Assembly: GCA_014728685.1 (NCBI GenBank)
Contig: WJLG01000113.1
Location: 1-7,268, forward strand
Source of the DNA: Candidatus Falkowiibacteriota bacterium
Lineage (GTDB): Bacteria; Patescibacteriota; Patescibacteriia; Patescibacteriales; WJLG01
Direction of reading: 5' to 3'
Length of the DNA: 7,268 nucleotides
Shown here: positions 1 through 4,708 of the stretch, one piece after another
How positions within the stretch are numbered: position 1 is the first letter of the stretch
Layout: every line of letters begins with the position of its first letter
Translations under genes and position numbers: made by a program
Notes under the pieces: generated by a model
The model's input: only the letters and a program-made list of their open reading frames with translations
Databases searched by the model: none
What the model was told of the DNA's origin: nothing

Positions 1-180
1 GAAGCTTCCTTTAAGCTTATCCCAGCCAAGCTTCCTGGCCAAAGAAAAATAAGAAAGGTAGATCTTGACCAGGATCTTGAAAAAAATGAAGCGAAATAAA
101 AAAATCACCGGTTTGGCGGCTAAAACCAAAACTCCGGCTATGATCTTGAATATGATCTCAAAAAGCCGCAGAACCAACAA
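1..180 (-). CDS. N-terminal part of an unrecognised hydrophobic, basic protein (partial)
   Basis: The minus strand is open from a stop at 250-252 to the window edge. From about 180 it reads as convincing protein, with hydrophobic blocks (EIIFKIIAGVLVLAAKPVIF) alternating with basic and aromatic residues (KIYLSYFSLARKLGWDKLKG). There is no in-frame ATG or GTG after the stop; the best start I see is TTG at 180, or the next TTG at 177, and neither has a clear Shine-Dalgarno sequence, so the start is uncertain. A good promoter lies about 93 bases upstream (273-301), which supports a real gene. It is divergent from the pilin array. N-termini of this character (membrane segment, then a Tyr/Phe-rich basic stretch) remind me of CPR envelope proteins such as M23-type peptidases near pilin genes, but only 60 residues are visible and no domain can be assigned. 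Confidence 0.5.
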   Translation of the reverse strand, partial: MLVLRLFEIIFKIIAGVLVLAAKPVIFLFRFIFFKILVKIYLSYFSLARKLGWDKLKGSF

Positions 181-272
181 TGATATATCGATCGATATTC
201 TTTTTATTCTTTTCTTTTTAATTTCTTTTTGGGAAATATATTTATATCTTTAAGCTTTTTCAGCTAAAAAAT

Positions 273-301
273 ATAATACCATCAAAACGATATCGGGTCA
301 A
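273..301 (-). promoter_or_regulatory. Sigma70-type promoter of the divergent partial gene
   Basis: On the minus strand TTGACC (296-301) and TATTAT (273-278) are separated by exactly 17 bases, each matching five of six consensus positions. Transcription would start near 266 and run toward position 1, leaving a leader of about 85 bases before the TTG at 180. Confidence 0.6.
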
Positions 302-324
302 TTATGATCAGCCAAGTTCAAAAA

Positions 325-353
325 TTGTTCTCCGCGCATTTTTATGGTAAAAT
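325..353 (+). promoter_or_regulatory. Candidate promoter of the pilin array
   Basis: TTGTTC (325-330) and TAAAAT (348-353) lie 17 bases apart, giving a leader of about 70 bases before the first pilin ATG at 430. The -35 hexamer is weak (3 of 6). An alternative perfect -10, TATAAT at 408-413, has only CTGTTT (385-390) at 17 bases upstream and would give an almost leaderless message. I cannot decide between them. Confidence 0.35.
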
Positions 354-429
354 TATAAAAGATAAAAAGGCTGGCATCAGACATCTGTTTGCCTTGGGTC
401 TTTTATCTATAATTATTATAGATCAAGTT

Positions 430-810
430 ATGAACAAATTATTCAAAAGCTTGACTGTTTTTGCTTTAGCAGTCGCCATTATAGCTCCCGTGGGCGTACT
501 TGCTCAATCAGGCGTCGATCTGGGAGTTGAATATGCCGAAGAGGTCGGACTGGGAGAAGAAGATCCGCGTTCGATCGCCGCCAGTTTGGTCAATACCATC
601 CTGGGATTTCTAGGTATCCTGGCCGTGATCATCATTTTGATCGGCGGTTTCAAGTGGATGACAGCTGCCGGCAATGAAGAGCAAGTGGGTCAAGCCAAAA
701 AAGTCATTATTTCCGGGGTTATTGGTCTAGTGATCGTCCTGGCTTCCTGGGGTATTGCCAGTTTTGTCTTAAGAGCGACCGGACAAGCGACCGGCTTGAA
801 TATTCAGTAA
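430..810 (+). CDS. VirB2/TrbC-like pilin paralogue 1
   Basis: A 126-residue protein. I chose ATG 430 over the in-frame ATG at 304 because it gives a classical signal peptide (basic MNKLFK, hydrophobic core, VLA|Q cleavage near residue 25) aligning with paralogue 2. A short polar region with GLGEEDPRSIAA precedes membrane helix 1 (about 54-73). The signature loop W76-M77...G81-N82-E-E-Q85-V86 follows, then helix 2 (about 92-114) and a short tail. Signal peptide plus two helices around a short charged loop is the VirB2/TrbC layout; that family is processed, held in the membrane and polymerised into conjugative or type IV secretion pili. The assignment rests on topology and motif pattern. There is no obvious Shine-Dalgarno before 430. 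DNA at 597-688 is identical to 1047-1138 in paralogue 2. It is first in an apparent seven-gene operon, 42 bases before gene 2. Confidence 0.8.
   Translation: MNKLFKSLTVFALAVAIIAPVGVLAQSGVDLGVEYAEEVGLGEEDPRSIAASLVNTILGFLGILAVIIILIGGFKWMTAAGNEEQVGQAKKVIISGVIGLVIVLASWGIASFVLRATGQATGLNIQ
597..688 (+). repeat. 92-bp identical block, copy in pilin 1
   Basis: Every base from 597 to 688 matches 1047-1138 (offset 450), whereas the flanking coding sequence of the two genes differs at many positions. The block encodes helix 1 and the WMTAAGNEEQV loop. The sharp edges fit recent gene conversion or homologous exchange between neighbouring paralogues. Confidence 0.95.
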
Positions 811-840
811 AATTTTATTTTTAAAATAATAAACTAAGAA

Positions 841-849
841 GGGAGGTGA
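841..849 (+). promoter_or_regulatory. Strong Shine-Dalgarno site of pilin 2
   Basis: GGGAGGTGA ends three bases before ATG 853, with the GGAGG core six bases away. It is an extended match to the 16S rRNA 3' end, and the only site of this strength among the seven pilin genes. It fixes the start of gene 2 and suggests that this pilin is translated most. Confidence 0.85.
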
Positions 850-852
850 ATT

Positions 853-1248
853 ATGAACAAAATCTTAAAGAGTTTAATGATCTTTGCCATGGCTATGATG
901 CTGGTCGTTCCGGTTCTAGCGGTTAACGCCCAACAAGGAGTTGACATTGATTATTTAATGAGCGGAGATTCCGGAGTGGACGTACAAGATACTATCGGCT
1001 TAGGTGAAAGAGATCCGCGCGACATTGCCGCCACTTTGATCAGGATCATCCTGGGATTTCTAGGTATCCTGGCCGTGATCATCATTTTGATCGGCGGTTT
1101 CAAGTGGATGACAGCTGCCGGCAATGAAGAGCAAGTGGCTGAAGCCAGAAAAGTGATCGTCGCCGGTGTTATCGGTTTGGTGATCATCTTAGCTGCCTGG
1201 GGTATTGCCAGATTCGTTTTGGATTCGCTTATTACCGCTACTCAATAA
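853..1248 (+). CDS. VirB2/TrbC-like pilin paralogue 2, best translated
   Basis: A 131-residue protein. It has a signal peptide with cleavage near VNA26|Q27, then a slightly longer polar region (about 27-62) containing IGLGERDPRDIAATL, closely matching the equivalent part of paralogue 1. Helix 1 spans about 63-82, the loop is W85-M86...G90-N91-E-E-Q-V95, helix 2 spans about 101-123, and the tail is DSLITATQ. The start at 853 is set by the strong ribosome binding site at 841-849. With that site, and a close relationship to gene 1, it is the best candidate for the major pilin subunit, an inference from translation signals only. A 103-base gap with two strong hairpins separates it from gene 3, which may protect or delimit the gene 1-2 message. 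Confidence 0.82.
   Translation: MNKILKSLMIFAMAMMLVVPVLAVNAQQGVDIDYLMSGDSGVDVQDTIGLGERDPRDIAATLIRIILGFLGILAVIIILIGGFKWMTAAGNEEQVAEARKVIVAGVIGLVIILAAWGIARFVLDSLITATQ
1047..1138 (+). repeat. 92-bp identical block, copy in pilin 2
   Basis: This is the partner of 597-688, identical over all 92 bases and covering roughly codons 66-95 of this gene. Sequence on either side diverges at once (T versus C at 1046/596, C versus G at 1139/689). Confidence 0.95.
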
Positions 1249-1250
1249 AG

Positions 1251-1272
1251 TTCCTAAGACCGGTCTTAGGAA
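1251..1272 (+). other. Perfect 22-bp palindrome after pilin 2
   Basis: The half-site TTCCTAAGACC is followed immediately by its exact reverse complement. In RNA it folds as a 9-bp stem with a CCGG loop, two bases after the gene 2 stop codon. No T-tract follows, so it is not a standard terminator. It could be a 3' stabilising hairpin or a dimer-binding DNA site. Confidence 0.7.
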
Positions 1273-1296
1273 TCGGATTCTCACTTATGTGGGGAT

Positions 1297-1334
1297 CCCT
1301 CCAGGGTTTATTTGCAAAAACAAACCCTGGAGGG
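1297..1334 (+). other. Strong intercistronic hairpin upstream of pilin 3
   Basis: CCCTCCAGGGTTT (1297-1309) pairs perfectly with AAACCCTGGAGGG (1322-1334) around a 12-base loop. AAAATAATC follows rather than a T-tract. The GGAGGG in the 3' arm is the only Shine-Dalgarno-like sequence before gene 3, but it is both sequestered and 17 bases from ATG 1352. Message processing, stabilisation or partial attenuation are the likely roles. Confidence 0.7.
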
Positions 1335-1351
1335 AAAATAATCATAAAACT

Positions 1352-1726
1352 ATGACTAGAAGATCATTATATTTTGTTATTCCTATTCTGTTTATCGGCT
1401 TATTCTTTGTTTGCCTACTTAATAACGCCCAAGCCCAAGATTACGGCCTGAAAGAAACCATGGGTGTTGGCGACAATGAAGATGCTTTGATACAAGGCGA
1501 ACCCGAGGTAGTGGTGGGTAAATTGATAGGCACGATTCTGACCTGGGTCGGCGTCATCTTTCTAGCCCTGACTGTAATGGGTGGCATAACCTGGATGACA
1601 GCTCAAGGCAATGAACAGCAGGTAGAAAGAGCTAAACAAATAATAATAGCTGCCTTTTTCGGACTTTTAGTGGTTTTAGCGGCCTACGGCATTACCAGAT
1701 ATATTGGCGGCACGTTAATCGGTTAA
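1352..1726 (+). CDS. VirB2/TrbC-like pilin paralogue 3
   Basis: A 124-residue protein. The frame is open back to an ATG at 1205, but that would overlap gene 2 and run through the two hairpins. ATG 1352 yields a normal signal peptide (MTRRSLYF, long hydrophobic core, AQA28|Q29). The mature N-terminus carries KETMGVGDNEDA, then helix 1 (about 58-77), the loop W81-M82-T-A-Q-G86-N87-E-Q-Q90-V91, and helix 2 (about 97-118). It differs from genes 1-2 by the AQGNEQQV loop, shared with gene 4. The start has no good ribosome binding site. Its stop is only three bases before gene 4, so the two are probably translationally coupled. Predicted role: pilin or pilus-associated subunit in the cell membrane. 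Confidence 0.78.
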   Translation: MTRRSLYFVIPILFIGLFFVCLLNNAQAQDYGLKETMGVGDNEDALIQGEPEVVVGKLIGTILTWVGVIFLALTVMGGITWMTAQGNEQQVERAKQIIIAAFFGLLVVLAAYGITRYIGGTLIG

Positions 1727-1729
1727 AAA

Positions 1730-2146
1730 ATGATCAAAAATATACAAAAAAAGGCGATCCTGTCGTTATTATTCTTTTTTATTATGGCCGGATGCTTGAT
1801 CGCTCCTTCGGCTCAAGCTTATGATTTCATAAAGGACAGCGGTCTTGGTAAAACCGCTAGCTATACCGGCCATTCAGAGCTTAATAATGATTCTGCCGCC
1901 AACCCGGTGATACTTGTGATAATGCCTCTGGTAGGAATAGCTTATTTAATATTAATGGTCTATGCCGGCTATCTGTGGATGGGGGCTCAAGGCAATGAAC
2001 AGCAAGTGACCAAAGCCAAAAATATCATCATAACGGCCACGATCGGCTTGCTGATAATACTTTCTTCATACGCTATATCGATATATGTTGTTTCTCGCTT
2101 CCAAGAAGGTTATGTCGGCTCTACTCCGACGATGCCGGACGGATAA
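1730..2146 (+). CDS. VirB2/TrbC-like pilin paralogue 4
   Basis: A 138-residue protein with a signal peptide likely cut at AQA30|Y31. A lipobox-like MAGC occurs at 19-22, but it lies inside the hydrophobic core and is followed by a better signal peptidase I site, so I do not call it a lipoprotein. A polar region rich in Ser/Asn (about 31-58) precedes helix 1 (about 60-80). The loop reads W83-M84-G-A-Q-G88-N89-E-Q-Q92-V93; helix 2 spans about 99-122. The C-terminal tail (RFQEGYVG...PDG) is longer than in its neighbours and could be exposed. No Shine-Dalgarno is visible, and coupling to gene 3 across a three-base gap is likely. It is one of the more divergent members, lacking the usual LGxLG before helix 1. 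Confidence 0.75.
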   Translation: MIKNIQKKAILSLLFFFIMAGCLIAPSAQAYDFIKDSGLGKTASYTGHSELNNDSAANPVILVIMPLVGIAYLILMVYAGYLWMGAQGNEQQVTKAKNIIITATIGLLIILSSYAISIYVVSRFQEGYVGSTPTMPDG

Positions 2147-2150
2147 ATAT

Positions 2151-2621
2151 ATGAAAAGATCTAAAAAAACCAAGAGAAAAGGTCATTTTAGCTTATTTGA
2201 CGCTTTGGTCAAAATATCTATAACGTCTTTTTGCCTCTTATTCATCCTGTTCAATGTTATAAGCCTGGGCTATGCCGCCGGCATTGCTGATGCTTTTAAA
2301 ACCGGTGATAAAGACCCTCTAAAAGAAGCGGCGAAAGAGACTGGTTATAATATAAGCCAACAAGCGGATGAGCCTATCGGTTTTATGAGTCCTTTGTTCA
2401 ATAATTTGATCTCGGCCTTACTTGGATTTTTGGGATTAGTATTTATATTGTTGATGATATACGGGGGGTATCTCTGGATGTCGGACACAGGTAATGAAGA
2501 GCAAGTCAAAAAAGCCAAAGACCTGATCACAGCCGCTATTATCGGCCTGGTGATCGTCTTGGCCTCCTATGCTATCAGCTACCTGGTCGTCAGTGTTTTC
2601 AGTAGCCGAACCTTGCAGTAA
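2151..2621 (+). CDS. VirB2/TrbC-like pilin paralogue 5, longest member
   Basis: A 156-residue protein. An in-frame ATG at 2085 would overlap gene 4 by 62 bases, so I prefer ATG 2151, four bases after the gene 4 stop. The N-terminus is unusually long and basic (MKRSKKTKRKGHF) before the hydrophobic core (about 24-40), with possible cleavage near GYAA. The mature polar region (about 44-83) contains KTGDKDPLKEAAKETGYN, echoing the G-x-x-DP motif of genes 1-2. Helix 1 spans about 86-106, the loop is W109-M110...G114-N115-E-E-Q118-V119, and helix 2 spans about 124-148. The basic extension may slow or redirect export, or make the signal a retained anchor; it is distinctive within this array. Membrane pilin or pilus-base subunit is the likely role. 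Confidence 0.76.
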   Translation: MKRSKKTKRKGHFSLFDALVKISITSFCLLFILFNVISLGYAAGIADAFKTGDKDPLKEAAKETGYNISQQADEPIGFMSPLFNNLISALLGFLGLVFILLMIYGGYLWMSDTGNEEQVKKAKDLITAAIIGLVIVLASYAISYLVVSVFSSRTLQ

Positions 2622-2669
2622 TCTAGATTTAAATATCGGCTTTTTATATAGCCGAAATAAAGAATAATT

Positions 2670-3050
2670 ATGAAAAAAACCATCAAGACCATATCATTAT
2701 TATTGGCATTGCTTATTTTTTTGATAATCCCTTATTTTGTTTTTGCCACAACTCCGCTGGATGCCCTGAAAAAAACCGGTGATGGCGGTGGTTTTCAAGA
2801 AGCTGATGAAACCACCTTGGCAGAAATAGCCGGCACAGCTGTCAGCGCCGCTCTAGGGCTATTGGGAGTGGTCTTTATTGGCTTGATAATATACGGGGGA
2901 GGCCTTTGGATGACTGCCCAAGGAAATGACGACCAGGTCAAAAAAGCCCAGAATATACTTAGGAACTCTTTGATAGGTTTGATATTGGTAGTAAGTGCCT
3001 ATGCTGTCTATAGCTTGATATCTATCTTATTTTTGAACACCTTGCAATAA
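2670..3050 (+). CDS. VirB2/TrbC-like pilin paralogue 6
   Basis: A 126-residue protein with a signal peptide (MKKTIKT, hydrophobic 9-24, VFA27|T). The short mature N-terminus contains a glycine run (TGDGGGF) and an acidic stretch (EADETTLAEIAG). Helix 1 spans about 55-76, then W80-M81-T-A-Q-G85-N86-D-D-Q89-V90, then helix 2 (about 100-122). The loop uses GNDDQVKKA, as in gene 7, so 6 and 7 form a subgroup. A small 6-bp hairpin (TCGGCT 2636-2641 with AGCCGA 2650-2655) sits in the 48-base gap before it, with no T-tract suitable for termination. No strong ribosome binding site is seen. Confidence 0.78.
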   Translation: MKKTIKTISLLLALLIFLIIPYFVFATTPLDALKKTGDGGGFQEADETTLAEIAGTAVSAALGLLGVVFIGLIIYGGGLWMTAQGNDDQVKKAQNILRNSLIGLILVVSAYAVYSLISILFLNTLQ

Positions 3051-3066
3051 TCCTTTAAATAAAAAT

Positions 3067-3471
3067 ATGCTAAACAAAATCAATAAGGTCTTGATAATAT
3101 TGCTCTTTATAGCAATAGCCTCGCCTGTTTTAGCTGCCAATAATCTGGAAACTGATGCTATGCGTGAAAAGCAAGCAGATGTTCTTGCTGATGTAGCCGG
3201 CTTGAACAGATCAGCGACTGTCGGAGGCATAACCGCCACTTTGATAAGCGTTACGCTGGGTATGCTCGGTATTGTATTCATCGGCCTTCTGATATATGGG
3301 GGTTTTACTTGGATGACCGCCGCGGGAAATGATGATCAAGTCAAAAAAGCTATGGGTATCATTAAGACCGCTATAATCGGATTGATCATAATTGTCGCTG
3401 CCTATTCTATAACCGCTTTTGTATTCAATTCTTTAAGTGAAGCAACTTTTGAAACCGGTGGAATGGACTAA
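3067..3471 (+). CDS. VirB2/TrbC-like pilin paralogue 7, last of the array
   Basis: A 134-residue protein with a signal peptide likely cut at VLA23|A24. The mature N-terminus is more charged than in the other members (about 25-50, with ETDAMREKQADVL). Helix 1 spans about 58-79, the loop is W82-M83-T-A-A-G87-N88-D-D-Q91-V92-KKA, helix 2 spans about 99-121, and the tail is SLSEATFETGGMD. It begins 16 bases after gene 6 and has a poor ribosome binding site. The array's terminator hairpin starts 21 bases after its stop codon, consistent with the end of the operon. Confidence 0.79.
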   Translation: MLNKINKVLIILLFIAIASPVLAANNLETDAMREKQADVLADVAGLNRSATVGGITATLISVTLGMLGIVFIGLLIYGGFTWMTAAGNDDQVKKAMGIIKTAIIGLIIIVAAYSITAFVFNSLSEATFETGGMD

Positions 3472-3492
3472 AGTATTTTTTGTATAAAAGAA

Positions 3493-3535
3493 AAGAGAGG
3501 GTCGGCTAATAAGAAGCTGATCCTCTCTTGTTTTT
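3493..3535. terminator. Terminator between the pilin array and the convergent lipoprotein gene
   Basis: Arms 3493-3507 and 3515-3529 form a 15-bp stem (two G-U pairs on the plus strand) with loop AATAAGA, followed by GTTTTT. On the minus strand the same hairpin is followed by a T-rich run (CTTTTCTTTTAT). It therefore probably ends transcription from both sides. Confidence 0.85.
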
Positions 3536-3551
3536 ACCCATGCTTCGATCA

Positions 3552-4034
3552 TTAGAGGAGATATCTGATGATCTTGGCATAGGTCTTGTCGGTGTACGAA
3601 TCATAAGATCGCGCTGTGGTGATCTCATACTCTCGCTGAGCCAAGCACCGACCCTGAAACCAGGTCTGAGCCAGATACTTGCCCGGGGGCAGCCTGACTT
3701 CATGATCCTGATCTTTGCCAAGAGCAGCTTCGAACCAAAAGACATTTTGGCAAAAGGTGCTCTTGTATAGCTTGATCTTGACGCTTCTGTGCGACTCGTT
3801 CCTCAAAAGCACCAAGTATCTTCCTTGTTCATCCACATCAGGAGTACGTTCTCGCACCACCTTTTTCGCCAAAGTCATGCTTCGGCCATAACAACGCCCA
3901 TCGCCCGGCTCTTCACCGCGCGCTATCTCGGAAACATCTCGAGCATGATCCAGATCCACTAGGCGCAGAGATGAACAATTGCTCAAAGCCAGACAAAACA
4001 GTGCGATGAAAGAAATTTGAAAGAACCGACACAT
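3552..4034 (-). CDS. Unrecognised probable lipoprotein
   Basis: A 160-residue protein. The frame opens at 4061, but ATG 4034 has AAGGAGG (4040-4046) five bases upstream and gives a compact signal sequence, so it is preferred. The N-terminus (MCRFFQISFIALFCLALSNC) ends in a lipobox-like LSNC with Cys20; Asn at -1 is less usual. The mature part has Cys48, Cys95 and Cys130, and segments with alternating strand character (GRYLVLLRNE, SVKIKLYK, VRLPPGKYLAQTWF) resembling a small beta-sandwich; LPPGKY is a turn common in such domains. I do not recognise the family. Hand counts of three 60-base lines (3601, 3781, 3901) gave 32, 28 and 35 G+C, higher than much of the window, so horizontal acquisition is possible. 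It has its own promoter and converges with the pilin array. Confidence 0.72.
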   Translation of the reverse strand: MCRFFQISFIALFCLALSNCSSLRLVDLDHARDVSEIARGEEPGDGRCYGRSMTLAKKVVRERTPDVDEQGRYLVLLRNESHRSVKIKLYKSTFCQNVFWFEAALGKDQDHEVRLPPGKYLAQTWFQGRCLAQREYEITTARSYDSYTDKTYAKIIRYLL

Positions 4035-4088
4035 AAAAACCTCCTTAAGATTGAACAACATTAAAACATTATTTTCTACATTCTTGTC

Positions 4089-4117
4089 ATTATACCATAA
4101 TACATCAAATTAGTCAA
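4089..4117 (-). promoter_or_regulatory. Sigma70-type promoter of the lipoprotein gene
   Basis: TTGACT (4112-4117) and a perfect TATAAT (4089-4094) lie 17 bases apart on the minus strand. The predicted start near 4082 gives a leader of roughly 48 bases containing the strong AAGGAGG site. Confidence 0.8.
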
Positions 4118-4138
4118 TATAATTAGCCAAAAAGAAAA

Positions 4139-4195
4139 GGGCCCAGCGAGGGTCCAATTCTATATAAATTAATAATTGACCCTACATCTGAGCCC
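4139..4195 (-). terminator. Long hairpin ending the 4195-4527 transcript
   Basis: Inner arms AGGGTC(C)AATT (4149-4159, one bulged C) and AATTGACCCT (4174-4183) are enclosed by outer arms GGGCCCAG (4139-4146) and CTGAGCCC (4188-4195, one mismatch). On the minus strand the structure is followed by CCTTTTCTTTTT. It lies between the promoter of the lipoprotein gene and the upstream unit, insulating one from the other. Confidence 0.6.
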
Positions 4196-4317
4196 CGTTC
4201 CTAAAAACGAATTCTTTATTCTTCTTTTGTTTCATTTTCAGGAATTAGGGCTTTTGTGCCGACTTGCAAAAGCGACTTTCTACCAATTTTTGTAGGATCC
4301 AGTTTTTTGTTTTTATT

Positions 4318-4431
4318 TCAAAACTTTTTTGTTCTAGATCTCTGCTTTTCTTTTGTTTTTGTTTTTTTGTAATTTGTCATGTCGGTACTGACAAAGTTGA
4401 AAACCAGTAGAAAGTAAAGAAGTGATTCCAA
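4318..4431 (-). CDS. Candidate 37-residue small membrane protein
   Basis: On the minus strand AAGGAG (4438-4443) is followed six bases later by TTG at 4431, opening a 37-codon frame to a TGA at 4318-4320. The product would be a hydrophobic N-terminus (ESLLYFLLVFNFVST) followed by a very basic tail (KKTKTKEKQRSRTKKF). That layout is seen in small membrane proteins, including type I toxin peptides, but also arises by chance in A-rich sequence. A longer frame starting at GTG 4542 would begin upstream of the predicted transcription start, overlapping the -10 element, so it is not used. The start lies inside an alternative hairpin loop, so translation could be structure-controlled. No family is recognised. 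Confidence 0.25.
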   Translation of the reverse strand: MESLLYFLLVFNFVSTDMTNYKKTKTKEKQRSRTKKF

Positions 4432-4533
4432 GATAATCTCCTTAAATTCGAAGCACTTCTCTATATAAGAAGTATTTGATTGTAAATGTCCCCCAAAGAG
4501 CCAACAAGGTGCAAATTTAATGTTTCTATATAT

Positions 4534-4562
4534 ATTATACACCCATAGAAACAGTCAGTCAA
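4534..4562 (-). promoter_or_regulatory. Sigma70-type promoter of the 4139-4527 unit
   Basis: TTGACT (4557-4562) and TATAAT (4534-4539) are 17 bases apart on the minus strand, the same hexamers and spacing as the lipoprotein promoter. Predicted transcription start is near 4527. Confidence 0.72.
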
Positions 4563-4642
4563 TTATACTGAATGTTTATCTATTTGTCCAATTATTTTTT
4601 CTAAAATAAGCACAAAAAAATAATAAAAAATTTGTACAGAAA

Positions 4643-4680
4643 AACTTATCCACAGCTTAAGTCCACTATACCCTGGACTT
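4643..4680 (+). repeat. 38-bp direct repeat, copy A (DnaA box plus hairpin)
   Basis: This copy is identical to 4709-4746. It comprises a DnaA box (4646-4654) followed by the hairpin core AAGTCCA/CTATACCC/TGGACTT. In this copy the stem extends to ten perfect pairs (CTTAAGTCCA 4656-4665 with TGGACTTAAG 4674-4683), loop CTATACCC. Confidence 0.92.
4646..4654 (+). promoter_or_regulatory. DnaA box 1
   Basis: TTATCCACA is an exact match to the bacterial DnaA-box consensus TTATnCACA. Confidence 0.75.
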
Positions 4681-4691
4681 AAGTCGAAAAC

Positions 4692-4700
4692 TTATCCACG
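4692..4700 (+). promoter_or_regulatory. DnaA box 2
   Basis: TTATCCACG differs from the consensus only at the last base. It is same-oriented and lies between the two perfect boxes, 20 bases before box 3. Confidence 0.6.
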
Positions 4701-4708
4701 CAAAACAC

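Larger units (their letters stand above)
4139..4527 (-). ncRNA. Possible structured RNA or mini-gene transcript
   Basis: A near-consensus promoter (4534-4562) and a terminator-like hairpin (4139-4195) bracket about 390 bases with no ordinary gene. On the RNA, the segment from 4460-4454 (AGAAGTG) can pair either with ACTTCT at 4473-4468 or with CACTTCT at 4424-4418, giving mutually exclusive hairpins. The second encloses an AAGGAG ribosome binding site and a TTG start. I see no recognisable hallmarks of tmRNA, SRP RNA or RNase P RNA. It may be a small regulatory RNA or the message for the 37-residue ORF at 4318-4431. Confidence 0.4.

Noticed and set aside
65..253. Plus-strand 62-codon frame near the left edge
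   Set aside because: It is antisense to a more protein-like minus-strand frame with a promoter, and is dominated by Lys/Asn/Ile/Phe from A+T-rich sequence.
304..429. Upstream extension of pilin 1 to ATG 304
   Set aside because: It would bury the signal peptide behind 42 unrelated residues, it spans both candidate promoters, and ATG 430 aligns with the start of paralogue 2.
1205..1351. Upstream extension of pilin 3 to ATG 1205
   Set aside because: It overlaps the end of gene 2 and reads through two hairpins with non-protein-like sequence; ATG 1352 restores a clean signal peptide.
1784..1795. Lipobox (MAGC) in pilin 4
   Set aside because: The cysteine lies inside the hydrophobic core, the -3 residue is Met, and a better signal peptidase I site (AQA) follows eight residues later.
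2085..2150. Upstream extension of pilin 5 to ATG 2085
   Set aside because: It overlaps gene 4 out of frame; ATG 2151 sits four bases after the gene 4 stop, in keeping with the operon.
3506..3770. Frames on both strands over the terminator and the end of the lipoprotein gene
   Set aside because: They are shadows of the lipoprotein gene or run through the terminator hairpin; neither has a ribosome binding site or recognisable sequence.
4432..4542. Longer minus-strand frame starting at GTG 4542
   Set aside because: The start overlaps the predicted -10 element, upstream of the expected transcription start, so it could not be translated from that promoter.
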